Assembly: GCA_050180705.1 (NCBI GenBank)
Contig: JBFXDX010000007.1
Coordinates: 1-64,000, forward strand
Reading direction: 5' to 3'
Length of the DNA: 64,000 nt
From: SB25 sp050180705
GTDB lineage: Bacteria > Bacteroidota > Bacteroidia > Bacteroidales > Tenuifilaceae
Below, in pieces: positions 52,987-62,591 of the stretch. The first letter of the stretch is position 1. The number at the start of each line of letters is the position of its first letter. The notes below the pieces were generated by a model, which was not told the origin of the DNA, made no database searches, and was given only the letters and a program-made list of their open reading frames with translations. Position numbers and translations under genes: made by a program.

Positions 52987-54834
52987 ATGATTAATCAAGA
53001 AGAAAATGCTGCCAAAGATGCAGTGGAAAATGTAAACTCTGCTAATGCAGGTTTAGAAAATTTCGATTGGGAATCGTATGCAGAAGATGCAATCTATTCC
53101 AAAGATCAACGTGCTGAGTTAGAAAGTATGTACAATCAAACCCTTTCTACCATTGGTGAGAACGAGGTTGTTGAAGGTACTGTTATTGGTATAACCAAGC
53201 GCGAAGTATTTATTAACATCGGATATAAATCCGAAGGTGTTGTTAGCATCAGCGAGTTCCGTTACAATCCTGAACTTAAGATTGGCGAAAAAGTTGAGGT
53301 TTACGTAGAAAACTCTGAGGATAAAAGAGGTCAACTTGTTTTATCTCATAAGAAAGCACGTGCTCTTCGTTCTTGGGATCGTGTTAACTCTGCTCTTGAA
53401 AACGACGAAATTATTAAGGGTTACATTAAGTGCAGAACTAAGGGTGGTATGATTGTGGATGTATTCGGTATCGAAGCATTCTTACCTGGTTCTCAAATTG
53501 ATGTTAAGCCTATTCGTGATTACGATATCTTTGTTGGCAAAACAATGGAATTCAAGGTTGTTAAGATCAACCAGGAATATAAAAACGTTGTTGTTTCTCA
53601 TAAAGCTCTTATTGAGGCTGAACTTGAGCAACAGAAGAAAGATATCATTGCAAAACTTGAAAAAGGACAGGTTCTTGAAGGAACCGTTAAGAATATTACC
53701 AGCTACGGTGTGTTCATCGACTTGGGCGGCGTAGATGGTCTTATCCACATCACAGACCTATCTTGGGGTCGTGTAAATCATCCAGAGGAAGTTGTTCAAC
53801 TAGATCAGAAGTTGAATGTTGTTATCCTTGATTTCGATGATTCTAAGAAACGTATCGCTCTTGGTCTAAAACAATTAACTTCTCATCCTTGGGATTCACT
53901 TGATACAAATCTTAAAGTAGGTGATGTAGTTAAAGGTAAAGTAGTTGTTATTGCCGATTATGGCGCATTTGTAGAAATTGCTCCTGGTGTTGAAGGTTTG
54001 ATTCACGTATCTGAGATGTCTTGGAGTCAGCACTTACGTAGCGCTCAGGAATTCTTAAAAGTAGGTGATACTGTTGAGGCTCAAATTTTAACATTAGATC
54101 GCGATGAGCGTAAGATGTCTCTTGGTATTAAACAACTAAAGAATGATCCTTGGGATAAGATTGAAGAAAAATATCCAGTAAATTCTAAGCATACCGCTAA
54201 GGTTCGCAACTTTACTACATTTGGAGTATTTGTTGAAATAGAAGAAGGTGTTGATGGTTTAATCCACATCTCTGATCTAAGCTGGACAAAGAAAATCAAA
54301 CATCCTGCTGAGTTCACAACTGTTGGTGCTGAGATTGAAGTAGTTGTTCTAGAAATCGATAAAGAGAACCGTCGTTTAAGCCTTGGTCACAAGCAACTTG
54401 AGGAGAATCCTTGGGATGTATTCGAAACAATTTTCACCGTTGATTCTGTTCACGAAGGTACAATTACCGATATTTTCGATAAAGGTGCTGTAGTTGCATT
54501 GCAGTATGGTGTTGAAGGTTTTGTTACTCCTAAACATTTAGTAAAAGAGGATGGTAGCCAAGCTAAGGTTGACGAAAAATTAGAATTTAAAGTAATTGAA
54601 TTCAACAAAGCTGCAAAACGTATTATCCTTTCGCACAGCAGAATTTTCGAGGATGACAAGAAGGTTGAAGATAAGTCAGAAAAAAAATCTAAGGCATCAA
54701 CTACACAAAAAGCTGTAAAAAAGTTGAAAGCTAACTTAGAAAAGACTACCTTAGGGGATATAACTGAATTAGCAGCCTTAAAATCGGAACTCGAAGAAAA
54801 TCAGAAGAAAGACGATTCAAAGGCTAACGAGTAG
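52987..54834 (+). CDS. rpsA: 30S ribosomal protein S1
   Basis: 615 residues with six S1 OB-fold repeats at about 58-120, 138-205, 224-292, 310-378, 397-465 and 483-550, each with the GxV...YGxFVxI...GLIHxSxLSW pattern (SYGVFIDLGGVDGLIHITDL; DYGAFVEIAPGVEGLIHVSE). N-terminal acidic part binds S2 and the C-terminal tail is Lys-rich. In Bacteroidota, where SD pairing is rare, S1 is central in mRNA binding. Monocistronic or with the STAS gene 31 bases later. Confidence 0.96.
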   Translation: MINQEENAAKDAVENVNSANAGLENFDWESYAEDAIYSKDQRAELESMYNQTLSTIGENEVVEGTVIGITKREVFINIGYKSEGVVSISEFRYNPELKIGEKVEVYVENSEDKRGQLVLSHKKARALRSWDRVNSALENDEIIKGYIKCRTKGGMIVDVFGIEAFLPGSQIDVKPIRDYDIFVGKTMEFKVVKINQEYKNVVVSHKALIEAELEQQKKDIIAKLEKGQVLEGTVKNITSYGVFIDLGGVDGLIHITDLSWGRVNHPEEVVQLDQKLNVVILDFDDSKKRIALGLKQLTSHPWDSLDTNLKVGDVVKGKVVVIADYGAFVEIAPGVEGLIHVSEMSWSQHLRSAQEFLKVGDTVEAQILTLDRDERKMSLGIKQLKNDPWDKIEEKYPVNSKHTAKVRNFTTFGVFVEIEEGVDGLIHISDLSWTKKIKHPAEFTTVGAEIEVVVLEIDKENRRLSLGHKQLEENPWDVFETIFTVDSVHEGTITDIFDKGAVVALQYGVEGFVTPKHLVKEDGSQAKVDEKLEFKVIEFNKAAKRIILSHSRIFEDDKKVEDKSEKKSKASTTQKAVKKLKANLEKTTLGDITELAALKSELEENQKKDDSKANE

Positions 54835-54865
54835 TTGCATTGTTTAACCATTAATCCTGATAGCA

Positions 54866-55228
54866 ATGGAATTTAAAATTGAAAAGCTGGAGAAACACAC
54901 CCTGATAGAGGTGCTGGAAGAAAAACTAGATACAAATATTGCCCCAAGCCTAAAATCGGAACTAGTTCTTATTTCTGGTAATGGTGAACGTAATATAGTA
55001 CTCGATCTCAGCAGCTGTCGCTATTGCGATTCTTCAGGGTTAAGTGCAATTTTAGTTGCCAATAGATTGTGTAAAAATGCAGGTGGTACATTTGTTTTAA
55101 CTGGCCTTACCGATGCGGTAGAACGGTTAATTACAATTTCGCAGCTCGACACTGTACTTAATATTGCTTATTCGAAAGATGAGGCTGTGCAGGTTATTGT
55201 TAAAGCTGAAAACGAACACCAGAAGTGA
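54866..55228 (+). CDS. STAS-domain protein (anti-sigma-factor antagonist type)
   Basis: 120 residues, a whole STAS domain: LDTNIAPSLKSELVLI, NIVLDLSSCRYCDSSGLSAI with Ser56 at the phosphorylation position, and LITISQLDTVLNI. Such proteins are switched by an anti-sigma kinase and a PP2C phosphatase. No such partner is adjacent, but SiaB-type and other switch proteins are at the end of the window. Coupled to rnz by a GTGA overlap of 4 bases. Confidence 0.9.
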   Translation: MEFKIEKLEKHTLIEVLEEKLDTNIAPSLKSELVLISGNGERNIVLDLSSCRYCDSSGLSAILVANRLCKNAGGTFVLTGLTDAVERLITISQLDTVLNIAYSKDEAVQVIVKAENEHQK

Positions 55229-56151
55229 CATTTTCGGTAACTGTTCTGGGCAGTAGTTCTGCATTACCCACAACCAATAGATTTCCTTCCGCTCATGTGA
55301 TTAATTCACATGAGCGGTTGTTTTTAGTTGATTGCGCTGAGGGTACTCAGATTCAATTGCGTAAATATCACCAAAAGATGAATCGTATAAATGATATTTT
55401 TATATCTCATCTTCATGGCGATCATGTGTTTGGTATCTTTGGGTTAATATCAACATTTAACCTTTTAGGACGAAAATCACCCCTTAATATATATGCTCAC
55501 TCAGATTTTGAGGATATTCTCAAAACTAATGTGGCTTTTTTCAACGATAAGATGTCGTTTCAAATTGTTTTTCATCCTTTAAACTGTAGTATTGTTGAGA
55601 CAATATATGAGGATAACCATTTAACTGTTTCAACTTTACCTTTGAGGCACCGAATGCCGACTGTTGGGTTTCTGTTTAAGGAGAAATTACAACAGCCTAA
55701 TGTGAGAAAGGATTTAATAAGCAAATACTCGATAGGCCTTGCCGATATAGTTAAAATTAAGAATGGTGATGATTTTACCACTGCATCGGGAGAGGTGATT
55801 CTTAATTCCGAGTTGACGTATTATAGCCATGTTCCCCGTTCTTATGCTTACTGTTCCGATACTTTTTACAGTGAGCGCTTAGTAGGCTTGGTGAAAAATG
55901 TTGATTTACTTTATCACGAAGCAACTTTTCTGGAAAAAGATATTAATCTTGCTAAGCAAACTGGTCATTCCACAGCAGTACAGGCTGCTACTGTTGCACA
56001 AAAGGCAAACGTTGGTAAATTGCTAATAGGTCATTTTTCGTCACGATATAAAAATGCACATCAGCATGAGATTGAGGCTAAGGAAATATTTCCCAATACT
56101 ATTGCTGTTGAGGATGGACAAGTCTTTTATATTCCAGAAGAAAAACATTAG
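55225..56151 (+). CDS. rnz: Ribonuclease Z
   Basis: 308 residues starting with GTG at 55225 inside the STAS stop (GTGA). Metallo-beta-lactamase fold: VTVLGSSSALPTTNRFPSAH, metal site ISHLHGDHVFG, PLRHRMPTVGF, the YCSDTFYSE Asp and TGHSTAVQAA, LIGHFSSRYK. Cuts the 3' trailer from tRNA precursors. Confidence 0.96.
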   Translation: MTFSVTVLGSSSALPTTNRFPSAHVINSHERLFLVDCAEGTQIQLRKYHQKMNRINDIFISHLHGDHVFGIFGLISTFNLLGRKSPLNIYAHSDFEDILKTNVAFFNDKMSFQIVFHPLNCSIVETIYEDNHLTVSTLPLRHRMPTVGFLFKEKLQQPNVRKDLISKYSIGLADIVKIKNGDDFTTASGEVILNSELTYYSHVPRSYAYCSDTFYSERLVGLVKNVDLLYHEATFLEKDINLAKQTGHSTAVQAATVAQKANVGKLLIGHFSSRYKNAHQHEIEAKEIFPNTIAVEDGQVFYIPEEKH

Positions 56152-56300
56152 TTTTTCTATCAAACCATTTATTACTTTATTATGCCATCATAAATACCTT
56201 TAGTGTGTTATTTTCCTCATTTCGCTTCTAAAAACTGTCAATTTTTGTTATAATTATTAAAGCATCTGCTTAAAACATAGGTCTATTTAGGTTTATTTAC

Positions 56301-56308
56301 TACCTTTG
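56301..56308 (+). promoter_or_regulatory. -7 element of guaA
   Basis: TACCTTTG, perfect TAnnTTTG, 24 bases before the ATG at 56332. Confidence 0.65.
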
Positions 56309-56331
56309 CAAAACTGAAAATTTTTATACTA

Positions 56332-57861
56332 ATGCATCAAAAAATCGTTATTCTAGATTTTGGTTCTCAATACACACAGCTCATTGCACGTAGAATCCGA
56401 GAGTTGAATGTTTACTGCGAAATACATCCTTACAATCATTATCCCGAATTAGACTCATCTGTAAAAGGAGTTATCCTTTCTGGAAGTCCTTTTTCTGTGC
56501 GCGATCCAAAGGCTCCAATGCCCGATTTGTCGGGAATAAAAGGTAAATTTCCGTTACTTGGAATTTGCTATGGCGCGCAGCTGCTATCCCAAACAAATGG
56601 AGGAGAGGTATTACCATCTAGTATTAGAGAGTATGGCCGTGCTACTATAGAGGTAGTCGATAACACTTGTCCTTTATTTGCCGGATTATCGGATTATTCT
56701 CAGGTTTGGATGTCGCATGGTGATACAATTGCTAGAATTCCCGATAACTTTAAAATAACAGCAAGCACTTCGGATGTTAAGGTTGGTGCATTTCATGTTT
56801 TAGGCGAAAAAACATACGGAATTCAATTTCATCCAGAAGTTTACCATTCAACCGAAGGTTCTAAGTTGTTGAAAAATTTTGTTGCTTCAATCTGTGGTTG
56901 TGATCAATCTTGGACTCCTGCATCGTTTATTGAGGAGTCGGTATCAAACCTTAGAACGCAACTTGGAAACGATAAGGTTGTTTTAGGGTTGTCTGGTGGT
57001 GTCGATTCATCTGTGGCTGCAATATTGCTTCATAAAGCTATAGGCAAAAACCTTACATGTATTTTTGTTGATAACGGTTTGCTGCGTAAAAATGAGTTTC
57101 ATGATGTTCTTGATTCGTATCAACACCTTGGGCTTAATGTTATTGGCGTTGATGCAAGTCAAAAATTCTACGATGATTTAAAAGGAGTTACCGATCCTGA
57201 GGCTAAACGTAAAGCTATAGGTCGCGATTTTGTTGAGGTCTTCGATGTTGAGGCTAAAAAACTTACCGATGTTAAATGGCTAGGTCAAGGTACAATTTAC
57301 CCCGATGTAATTGAATCTATTTCGGTAAAAGGTCCTTCGGCTACTATCAAATCGCATCATAATGTTGGCGGATTGCCTGAGAGAATGAACCTTAAGGTTG
57401 TTGAACCCTTGAAACTTTTATTTAAGGATGAAGTACGATTGGTTGGTAAGGAACTTGGCCTACCTGCTGCAATTCTTGGGCGTCATCCATTTCCGGGCCC
57501 GGGATTAGGAATTCGTGTGCTCGGAGAAGTTACTGCCGAAAGGGTTAAGTTATTGCAGGAAGCCGATAGCATTTATGTTCAAGGATTGAAGGAGACTGGT
57601 CTTTACGATAAAATTTGGCAGGCAGGAGTTATCCTTTTGCCAGTTCAGTCTGTTGGTGTTATGGGCGACGAAAGGACATACGAGTATGTGGTTGCTTTGA
57701 GGGCAGTTACCTCGACTGATGGAATGACCGCCGATTGGTATCCATTCCCTCACGATTTCTTGGCTCGGATTTCCAATGAAATTATTAATAGAGTTAAAGG
57801 TATTAATAGGGTTGTTTATGACGTTAGTTCTAAGCCACCAGCCACAATTGAGTGGGAATAA
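56332..57861 (+). CDS. guaA: GMP synthase (glutamine-hydrolysing)
   Basis: 509 residues. Class I glutamine amidotransferase domain 1-190 with nucleophile Cys79 (LLGICYGAQLL) and the FHPEV His/Glu, ATP pyrophosphatase domain with PP-loop GLSGGVDSSVAA near 208, and C-terminal dimerisation domain ending SSKPPATIEWE. Converts XMP to GMP. Monocistronic. Confidence 0.97.
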   Translation: MHQKIVILDFGSQYTQLIARRIRELNVYCEIHPYNHYPELDSSVKGVILSGSPFSVRDPKAPMPDLSGIKGKFPLLGICYGAQLLSQTNGGEVLPSSIREYGRATIEVVDNTCPLFAGLSDYSQVWMSHGDTIARIPDNFKITASTSDVKVGAFHVLGEKTYGIQFHPEVYHSTEGSKLLKNFVASICGCDQSWTPASFIEESVSNLRTQLGNDKVVLGLSGGVDSSVAAILLHKAIGKNLTCIFVDNGLLRKNEFHDVLDSYQHLGLNVIGVDASQKFYDDLKGVTDPEAKRKAIGRDFVEVFDVEAKKLTDVKWLGQGTIYPDVIESISVKGPSATIKSHHNVGGLPERMNLKVVEPLKLLFKDEVRLVGKELGLPAAILGRHPFPGPGLGIRVLGEVTAERVKLLQEADSIYVQGLKETGLYDKIWQAGVILLPVQSVGVMGDERTYEYVVALRAVTSTDGMTADWYPFPHDFLARISNEIINRVKGINRVVYDVSSKPPATIEWE

Positions 57862-57917
57862 ATTCTTTTGAAAAATTAGCCTTTTCGTTTTTATTTTTTC
57901 AACTAATATAAATTGTC

Positions 57918-59516
57918 ATGGTTAGACGGTTTGCTTTTTTATCGGTTTTATTAATTGCTAGTTTATTTAGTGCTAGCGCTCAACAAACATCGACAAGTTT
58001 TAGTGCATATAAATTTGTTCGATTTATCCAGTACTTATCTGGAAATTATGTTGATACAATTAATGTGAACAAGTTAGTTGATAATGCTATAATCGAAGTA
58101 TTATCTCAACTCGATCCTCATTCGATTTATATTTCAAAGGAAGATGTGCAAGCAATGAATGAACCTTTGGAAGGAAATTTCGAGGGAATTGGAGTTGAAT
58201 TCAATATTATGAATGATACATTGATGGTTGTAAATCCTTTATCGGGTGGACCATCCGAAAGGGTTGGAATTATTGCTGGCGATAGAATTGTTGCTATCGA
58301 TGGCAAAAGCATTACAAATATTGGACTTAAAATTCCCGATGTTCATAAGTATTTGCGTGGAGCAAAAGGAACCAAGGTTAATGTTCAAATAAAGCGTAGA
58401 GGCTCTGATAATCTTTTAGATTTTACCATAACTCGCGATAAAATACCTATTTATAGTATCGATGCAAGTTACATGGCACAATCGGGTATTGGTTATATTA
58501 GAGTAAATAGATTTGCAGCCACTACCGATCAGGAGTTTGTTGAAGCGATGGAGAAGCTCAGCAAGCAAAAAATGAAAGATTTAATAATCGATTTGCGCAA
58601 CAATGGCGGAGGTTTGCTTAATACTGCATACGAATTGGCAAATACTTTCTTTGAGCCTGGTAAACTGATTGTTTATACCGAAGGTCGTAATAGTCCTCGT
58701 ACTAACTTTTTCTCAAACGCAAAGGATCAATCATTTAAGGGACGAGTTGTTATTTTAATAGATGAAGGCTCTGCATCGGCAAGCGAAATTCTATCGGGAG
58801 CAATGCAGGATTGGGATAGAGCAATTATAGTTGGACGCAGATCGTTTGGAAAGGGTTTGGTGCAAAATCAGCTACCACTTCCCGATGGCTCCATGATTCG
58901 CTTAACTGTAGCACGTTACTTTACTCCAACAGGACGAGCAATTCAACGCCCCTATAATGATGGGAATGCCGAAAAATATTATGCCGAATTAAATGATCGA
59001 TATACACACGGTGAACTATTTAACTCCGATAGTATTCACATGCCCGATTCATTGAAATATACAACACTTATCAAAGGTAAAACTGTATATGGCGGTGGTG
59101 GTATAATGCCCGATGTTTTTGTTCCGCTCGATACAAGTTTCTATTCCGATTACTATGGCAAATTAGTTCGATCTGGATTGATAAATCAGTTCTCCGTATC
59201 ATGGGTTGATTCAAACCGTAAGCAGTTATTGTCGGATTATTCTAAGTTTGAGAAATTTAAGAAGAATTTTCAGGTTACTGATGCTATGGTTGAAGAATTA
59301 GTTGTTATGGCTGAAAAGCAAAAAATATCTCGCGATGAAAAGGGATTAGAGCACTCTCTATCTGAATTAAAAAGACAAATGAAAGGCTTAATCGCACAGT
59401 CGCTTTATAGTTCGGGTCATTATTTTGAGATTACTAACGAAGGAAATGAGACTTTTTTAAAGGCGCTTGAAATATTTAATAATTGGGATAAATATAAGCA
59501 TCTGGTTAAGGAGTAA
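57918..59516 (+). CDS. S41-family C-terminal processing protease
   Basis: 532 residues. Signal peptide (FAFLSVLLIASLFSASA then QQT), PDZ domain about 90-170 (GIGVEFNIMNDTLMVVNPLS, AGDRIVAIDGKSI), and peptidase S41 core with catalytic Ser287 in EGSASASEILSG and Lys312 in GRRSFGKGLVQ. Tail-specific protease of the periplasm. Longer C-terminal part after 400 is helical. Monocistronic. Confidence 0.95.
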   Translation: MVRRFAFLSVLLIASLFSASAQQTSTSFSAYKFVRFIQYLSGNYVDTINVNKLVDNAIIEVLSQLDPHSIYISKEDVQAMNEPLEGNFEGIGVEFNIMNDTLMVVNPLSGGPSERVGIIAGDRIVAIDGKSITNIGLKIPDVHKYLRGAKGTKVNVQIKRRGSDNLLDFTITRDKIPIYSIDASYMAQSGIGYIRVNRFAATTDQEFVEAMEKLSKQKMKDLIIDLRNNGGGLLNTAYELANTFFEPGKLIVYTEGRNSPRTNFFSNAKDQSFKGRVVILIDEGSASASEILSGAMQDWDRAIIVGRRSFGKGLVQNQLPLPDGSMIRLTVARYFTPTGRAIQRPYNDGNAEKYYAELNDRYTHGELFNSDSIHMPDSLKYTTLIKGKTVYGGGGIMPDVFVPLDTSFYSDYYGKLVRSGLINQFSVSWVDSNRKQLLSDYSKFEKFKKNFQVTDAMVEELVVMAEKQKISRDEKGLEHSLSELKRQMKGLIAQSLYSSGHYFEITNEGNETFLKALEIFNNWDKYKHLVKE

Positions 59517-59543
59517 TACACTTAAATATAAGCAATTTAAACC

Positions 59544-59561
59544 GACCTCCGGGAGGAGGTC
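59544..59561. other. GGGA-looped hairpin before the DEAD-box helicase gene
   Basis: GACCTCC, loop GGGA, GGAGGTC, 20 bases before the ATG. The right arm contains GGAGG, which looks like a Shine-Dalgarno sequence but is too far from the start and paired in the stem. It may be a 5' UTR structure or a copy of the intergenic hairpin family also at 29267. Confidence 0.55.
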
Positions 59562-59580
59562 AACTTATCAATTACTATAA

Positions 59581-61158
59581 ATGGAAAAATTTGACGCGTT
59601 CAGGCAGCTTGGTTTGTCTGAGAAAGCATTGGAGGCTATCCAGGCCAAGGGGTTTGAGCAGCCATCGCCAATTCAAAAGATTACAATACCAGTTCTTTTG
59701 ACCGAGAGTGGCGATGTGATTGCACAGGCGCAAACTGGAACAGGTAAAACCGCAGCTTTTGGTTTGCCTATTATTGAAAAGGTGGAGGGGCAACCTGCCG
59801 GAATAAAGGCATTGGTGCTTGTACCAACTCGCGAGCTGGCATTACAGGTTTGCGACGAAATAATTTCGTTAGCAGCTAAACGTGTTGTTGTATCTGCAGT
59901 ATATGGTGGTCAGTCCATATCGGAGCAACAACGGAGATTAAAAAAGGGTGTCGATATTGTTGTTGGAACACCTGGTCGAATCCTCGATTTAATTAGTCGT
60001 GGTGATCTTGATTTTAGCAAGTTAATGATGTTTGTCCTCGATGAGGCCGATGAAATGTTGAATATGGGATTCGTCGAAGATATCGAGGAAATCATGAAAC
60101 ATACACCTAAGGAGAAGCGCACTTTACTTTTCTCGGCAACAATGCCCGAAAGGATTGTAAAGTTAGCCAAAAGGTATATGAATTCTCCTAAAAAGTTGGA
60201 AGTTGATAGAACTCAGCCAACAACAGGACTTACCGATCAAATTTATTTTGAGGTAAGGGAAGGGGACAAGTTCGATGCATTAACCCGTATTATAGATATT
60301 GAACCAGAATTTTATGGTTTGGTTTTCTGCCGTACTCGTAATGATGTTGATGTAGTAACCTCAAAACTAATTGAGCGAGGCTACGGTGCCGAAGGTCTTC
60401 ATGGAGAAATAACACAGGCTCAGCGCGAGAAAACTCTTAATAAATTTCGTAAGCGCTATATCAATGTGCTTGTTGCAACCGATGTTGCTGCACGTGGTAT
60501 TGATATTGTGGATTTAACCCATGTTATCAACTATAGTTTGCCTCAGGATCCAGAATCGTATATTCATCGTATTGGACGAACAGGAAGAGCTGGGAAACAA
60601 GGAACTGCAATTACATTTGTTTCGCCTGAGGAGTATCGTAAGTTGAACTATGTTCAGAAAGCAACCAAGGTAAATATCAGAAAAGAGATTCTACCTAATG
60701 CGCAAGATATTGTTGCTGTTAAGAAGGAGAAAATTAAGGATGAACTCTATGAAATTATTCAAGAGGGTAATTATGCCGATTATTTAGGTATGGCCGAGGA
60801 TTTAATTGAGACAAATAGCCCCGAAGTTGCACTTGCAGCCCTGTTGCGTTTGGCATTTAAATCGCAGCTTGATGTTTCGAGTTATTCTGAAATTAGAACT
60901 TTCCGTGTTGATACCAAAGGAACCACTCGTTTGTTCATAGGACTTGGTCGTAAGGATGGCATGTCTCCTAAAAAATTATCTGAGTTTGTTCGTCGCGAGG
61001 TTAAAATCCCCGATAATAAAATCGATGATATTAATGTTCGAGACGATTTTTCGTTTATTACAGTTCCATTTGCCGATGCCGAAATGATTCTAAAGGCATT
61101 TGCCGATCAAAAATCGAACGGTAAACCATTAATAACAAAAGCAAAACCTAAAAAGTAG
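59581..61158 (+). CDS. DEAD-box RNA helicase with DbpA-type RNA-binding tail
   Basis: 525 residues. Q motif near 29 (PSPIQ), Walker A AQTGTGKTAAF at 49-59, PTRELA, DEAD at 154-157, SAT, RGIDIVDLTHV and HRIGRTGRAG. About 425-500 forms a DbpA-like RNA-binding domain (TRLFIGLGRKDGMSPKKLSE), as in DeaD/CshA. Works in ribosome assembly and cold-related RNA remodelling. The rRNA methyltransferase gene follows after 16 bases. Confidence 0.95.
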   Translation: MEKFDAFRQLGLSEKALEAIQAKGFEQPSPIQKITIPVLLTESGDVIAQAQTGTGKTAAFGLPIIEKVEGQPAGIKALVLVPTRELALQVCDEIISLAAKRVVVSAVYGGQSISEQQRRLKKGVDIVVGTPGRILDLISRGDLDFSKLMMFVLDEADEMLNMGFVEDIEEIMKHTPKEKRTLLFSATMPERIVKLAKRYMNSPKKLEVDRTQPTTGLTDQIYFEVREGDKFDALTRIIDIEPEFYGLVFCRTRNDVDVVTSKLIERGYGAEGLHGEITQAQREKTLNKFRKRYINVLVATDVAARGIDIVDLTHVINYSLPQDPESYIHRIGRTGRAGKQGTAITFVSPEEYRKLNYVQKATKVNIRKEILPNAQDIVAVKKEKIKDELYEIIQEGNYADYLGMAEDLIETNSPEVALAALLRLAFKSQLDVSSYSEIRTFRVDTKGTTRLFIGLGRKDGMSPKKLSEFVRREVKIPDNKIDDINVRDDFSFITVPFADAEMILKAFADQKSNGKPLITKAKPKK

Positions 61159-61174
61159 TACAATATTAAATGTC

Positions 61175-62416
61175 ATGGTCGAGAAGTTTGAGATTATTGC
61201 CAAAACCTTTCAGGGCTTAGAGGATGTATTAGCTGACGAGTTAAAAGAACTAGGCGCTGAAGATATTAAAATCGAAAACCGTTCGGTTAGCTATACCGGA
61301 GATAAGGAATTACTCTATAAATCGAATTTTAGGTTACGTACAGCCATACGTATTCTAATGCCAATTTACACATTCAATGCTCGTACCGTAGAGGAGTTTT
61401 ACGGGCAAGCTAAGAAATTCGATTGGACTTCGGTTATGGAGTTAAGTCATAAGTTTGCTGTTGATAGCGTGGTTAACTCCGATCTTTTTCCTCACTCAAG
61501 GTATGTTGCATTAAAGTTAAAGGATGCCATTGCCGATCAGTTTCGCGATAAATATGGCAAACGTCCATTTATCGATCCAAAGAATCCGCAAATACAGTTC
61601 CATATCAACGTGGTTGACGATGTTTGCACTATAATGATGGATTCATCGGGAGAACCGTTACATCGTCGGGGCTATCGTGCTGGACAGGATATTTCGCCAA
61701 TTAATGAAGCTTTAGCTGCTGGATTAATTAAACTTTCGGGATGGGATTGCAATTCCGATTTTATTGATCCTATGTGCGGTTCGGGAACTATTGCTATTGA
61801 AGCGGCTTTAATTGCGTATGGTATTCCTCCTGGAGTTTTCCGACAGAATTTTGGATTCGAGAACTGGCTTGATTTTGACGATGAATTACTTCAAGGCATT
61901 TATAACGATGACAGCATGGAACGTGATTTTAACCATAGTATTATTGCTAGGGATATTTCGCGAATGGCTGTTGAATCTGCTTTGCAGAATGTGAAAAATG
62001 CAGGACTACAAAAGAAGATAGAGGTTCAATCGGGTTCTATTTTCGATTATAATCCAACTAGCGGTAATGGTGGTATTGTAGTGACGAATCCTCCTTTTGG
62101 CGAAAAACTAAGTAAGGAGCAAATAGAGAGTTTCTATTCTCAGTTAGGCGATTGCTTTAAGCAAAAGTATTCAGGCTTCGATGTTTGGCTTATTAGTAGT
62201 AATATGGAGGCATTGAGAAGTTTTGGATTACGGCCTTCGAAAAAGTTGACAATATTTAATGGAGCACTAGAGTGTATTTTTGAGCAGTTTTCCATGTATG
62301 CTGGAAGTTCTACAGTTGAACGAAAAGATAATCCCAAAAGGGATAGAAATGAGCAAAAAGGGAAGCCTTTAAGCAAGGGAAAGGATAAAGCGTTAGTTAA
62401 ACGTAATAATAATTAA
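61175..62416 (+). CDS. THUMP-domain class I SAM-dependent RNA methyltransferase (RlmL N-terminal type)
   Basis: 413 residues. THUMP domain about 60-155, then UPF0020 methyltransferase with SAM loop DFIDPMCGSGTIAIEAALIA and catalytic VTNPPFGEKL. Matches the N-terminal half of E. coli RlmKL, which makes m2G2445 in 23S rRNA. The tail after 385 is Lys/Arg-rich (KRDRNEQKGKPLSKGKDKAL). Terminator follows at once. Confidence 0.93.
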   Translation: MVEKFEIIAKTFQGLEDVLADELKELGAEDIKIENRSVSYTGDKELLYKSNFRLRTAIRILMPIYTFNARTVEEFYGQAKKFDWTSVMELSHKFAVDSVVNSDLFPHSRYVALKLKDAIADQFRDKYGKRPFIDPKNPQIQFHINVVDDVCTIMMDSSGEPLHRRGYRAGQDISPINEALAAGLIKLSGWDCNSDFIDPMCGSGTIAIEAALIAYGIPPGVFRQNFGFENWLDFDDELLQGIYNDDSMERDFNHSIIARDISRMAVESALQNVKNAGLQKKIEVQSGSIFDYNPTSGNGGIVVTNPPFGEKLSKEQIESFYSQLGDCFKQKYSGFDVWLISSNMEALRSFGLRPSKKLTIFNGALECIFEQFSMYAGSSTVERKDNPKRDRNEQKGKPLSKGKDKALVKRNNN

Positions 62417-62443
62417 AAACCGGAATTTATTCCGGTTTTTTTT
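62415..62443 (+). terminator. Terminator after the rRNA methyltransferase gene
   Basis: AAAACCGGAAT, two-base loop, ATTCCGGTTTT then a T run. It begins in the last codon. Confidence 0.93.
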
Positions 62444-62531
62444 ATGGAAATACTAACTGACTGTTTAAGAAAATAGTTAAGAGATTTAATTTTATTAAGT
62501 TTGATATTGCATTGTTCATAATAAATTTTAT

Positions 62532-62539
62532 TATATTTG
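62532..62539 (+). promoter_or_regulatory. -7 element of the SiaB/SiaC operon
   Basis: TATATTTG, perfect consensus, 53 bases before the ATG at 62592. Confidence 0.6.
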
Positions 62540-62591
62540 TTTTAGGTATTAATTAATTAGCAAATTGCAAGCAAACCAACAGCGCTCATCT

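Noticed and set aside
56152..56331. Purine riboswitch before guaA
   Set aside because: No conserved purine-aptamer core seen; only a short AT-rich leader with a -7 element.
59552..59560. GGAGG as Shine-Dalgarno of the helicase
   Set aside because: 21 bases from the ATG and paired in a hairpin; Bacteroidota rarely use SD.
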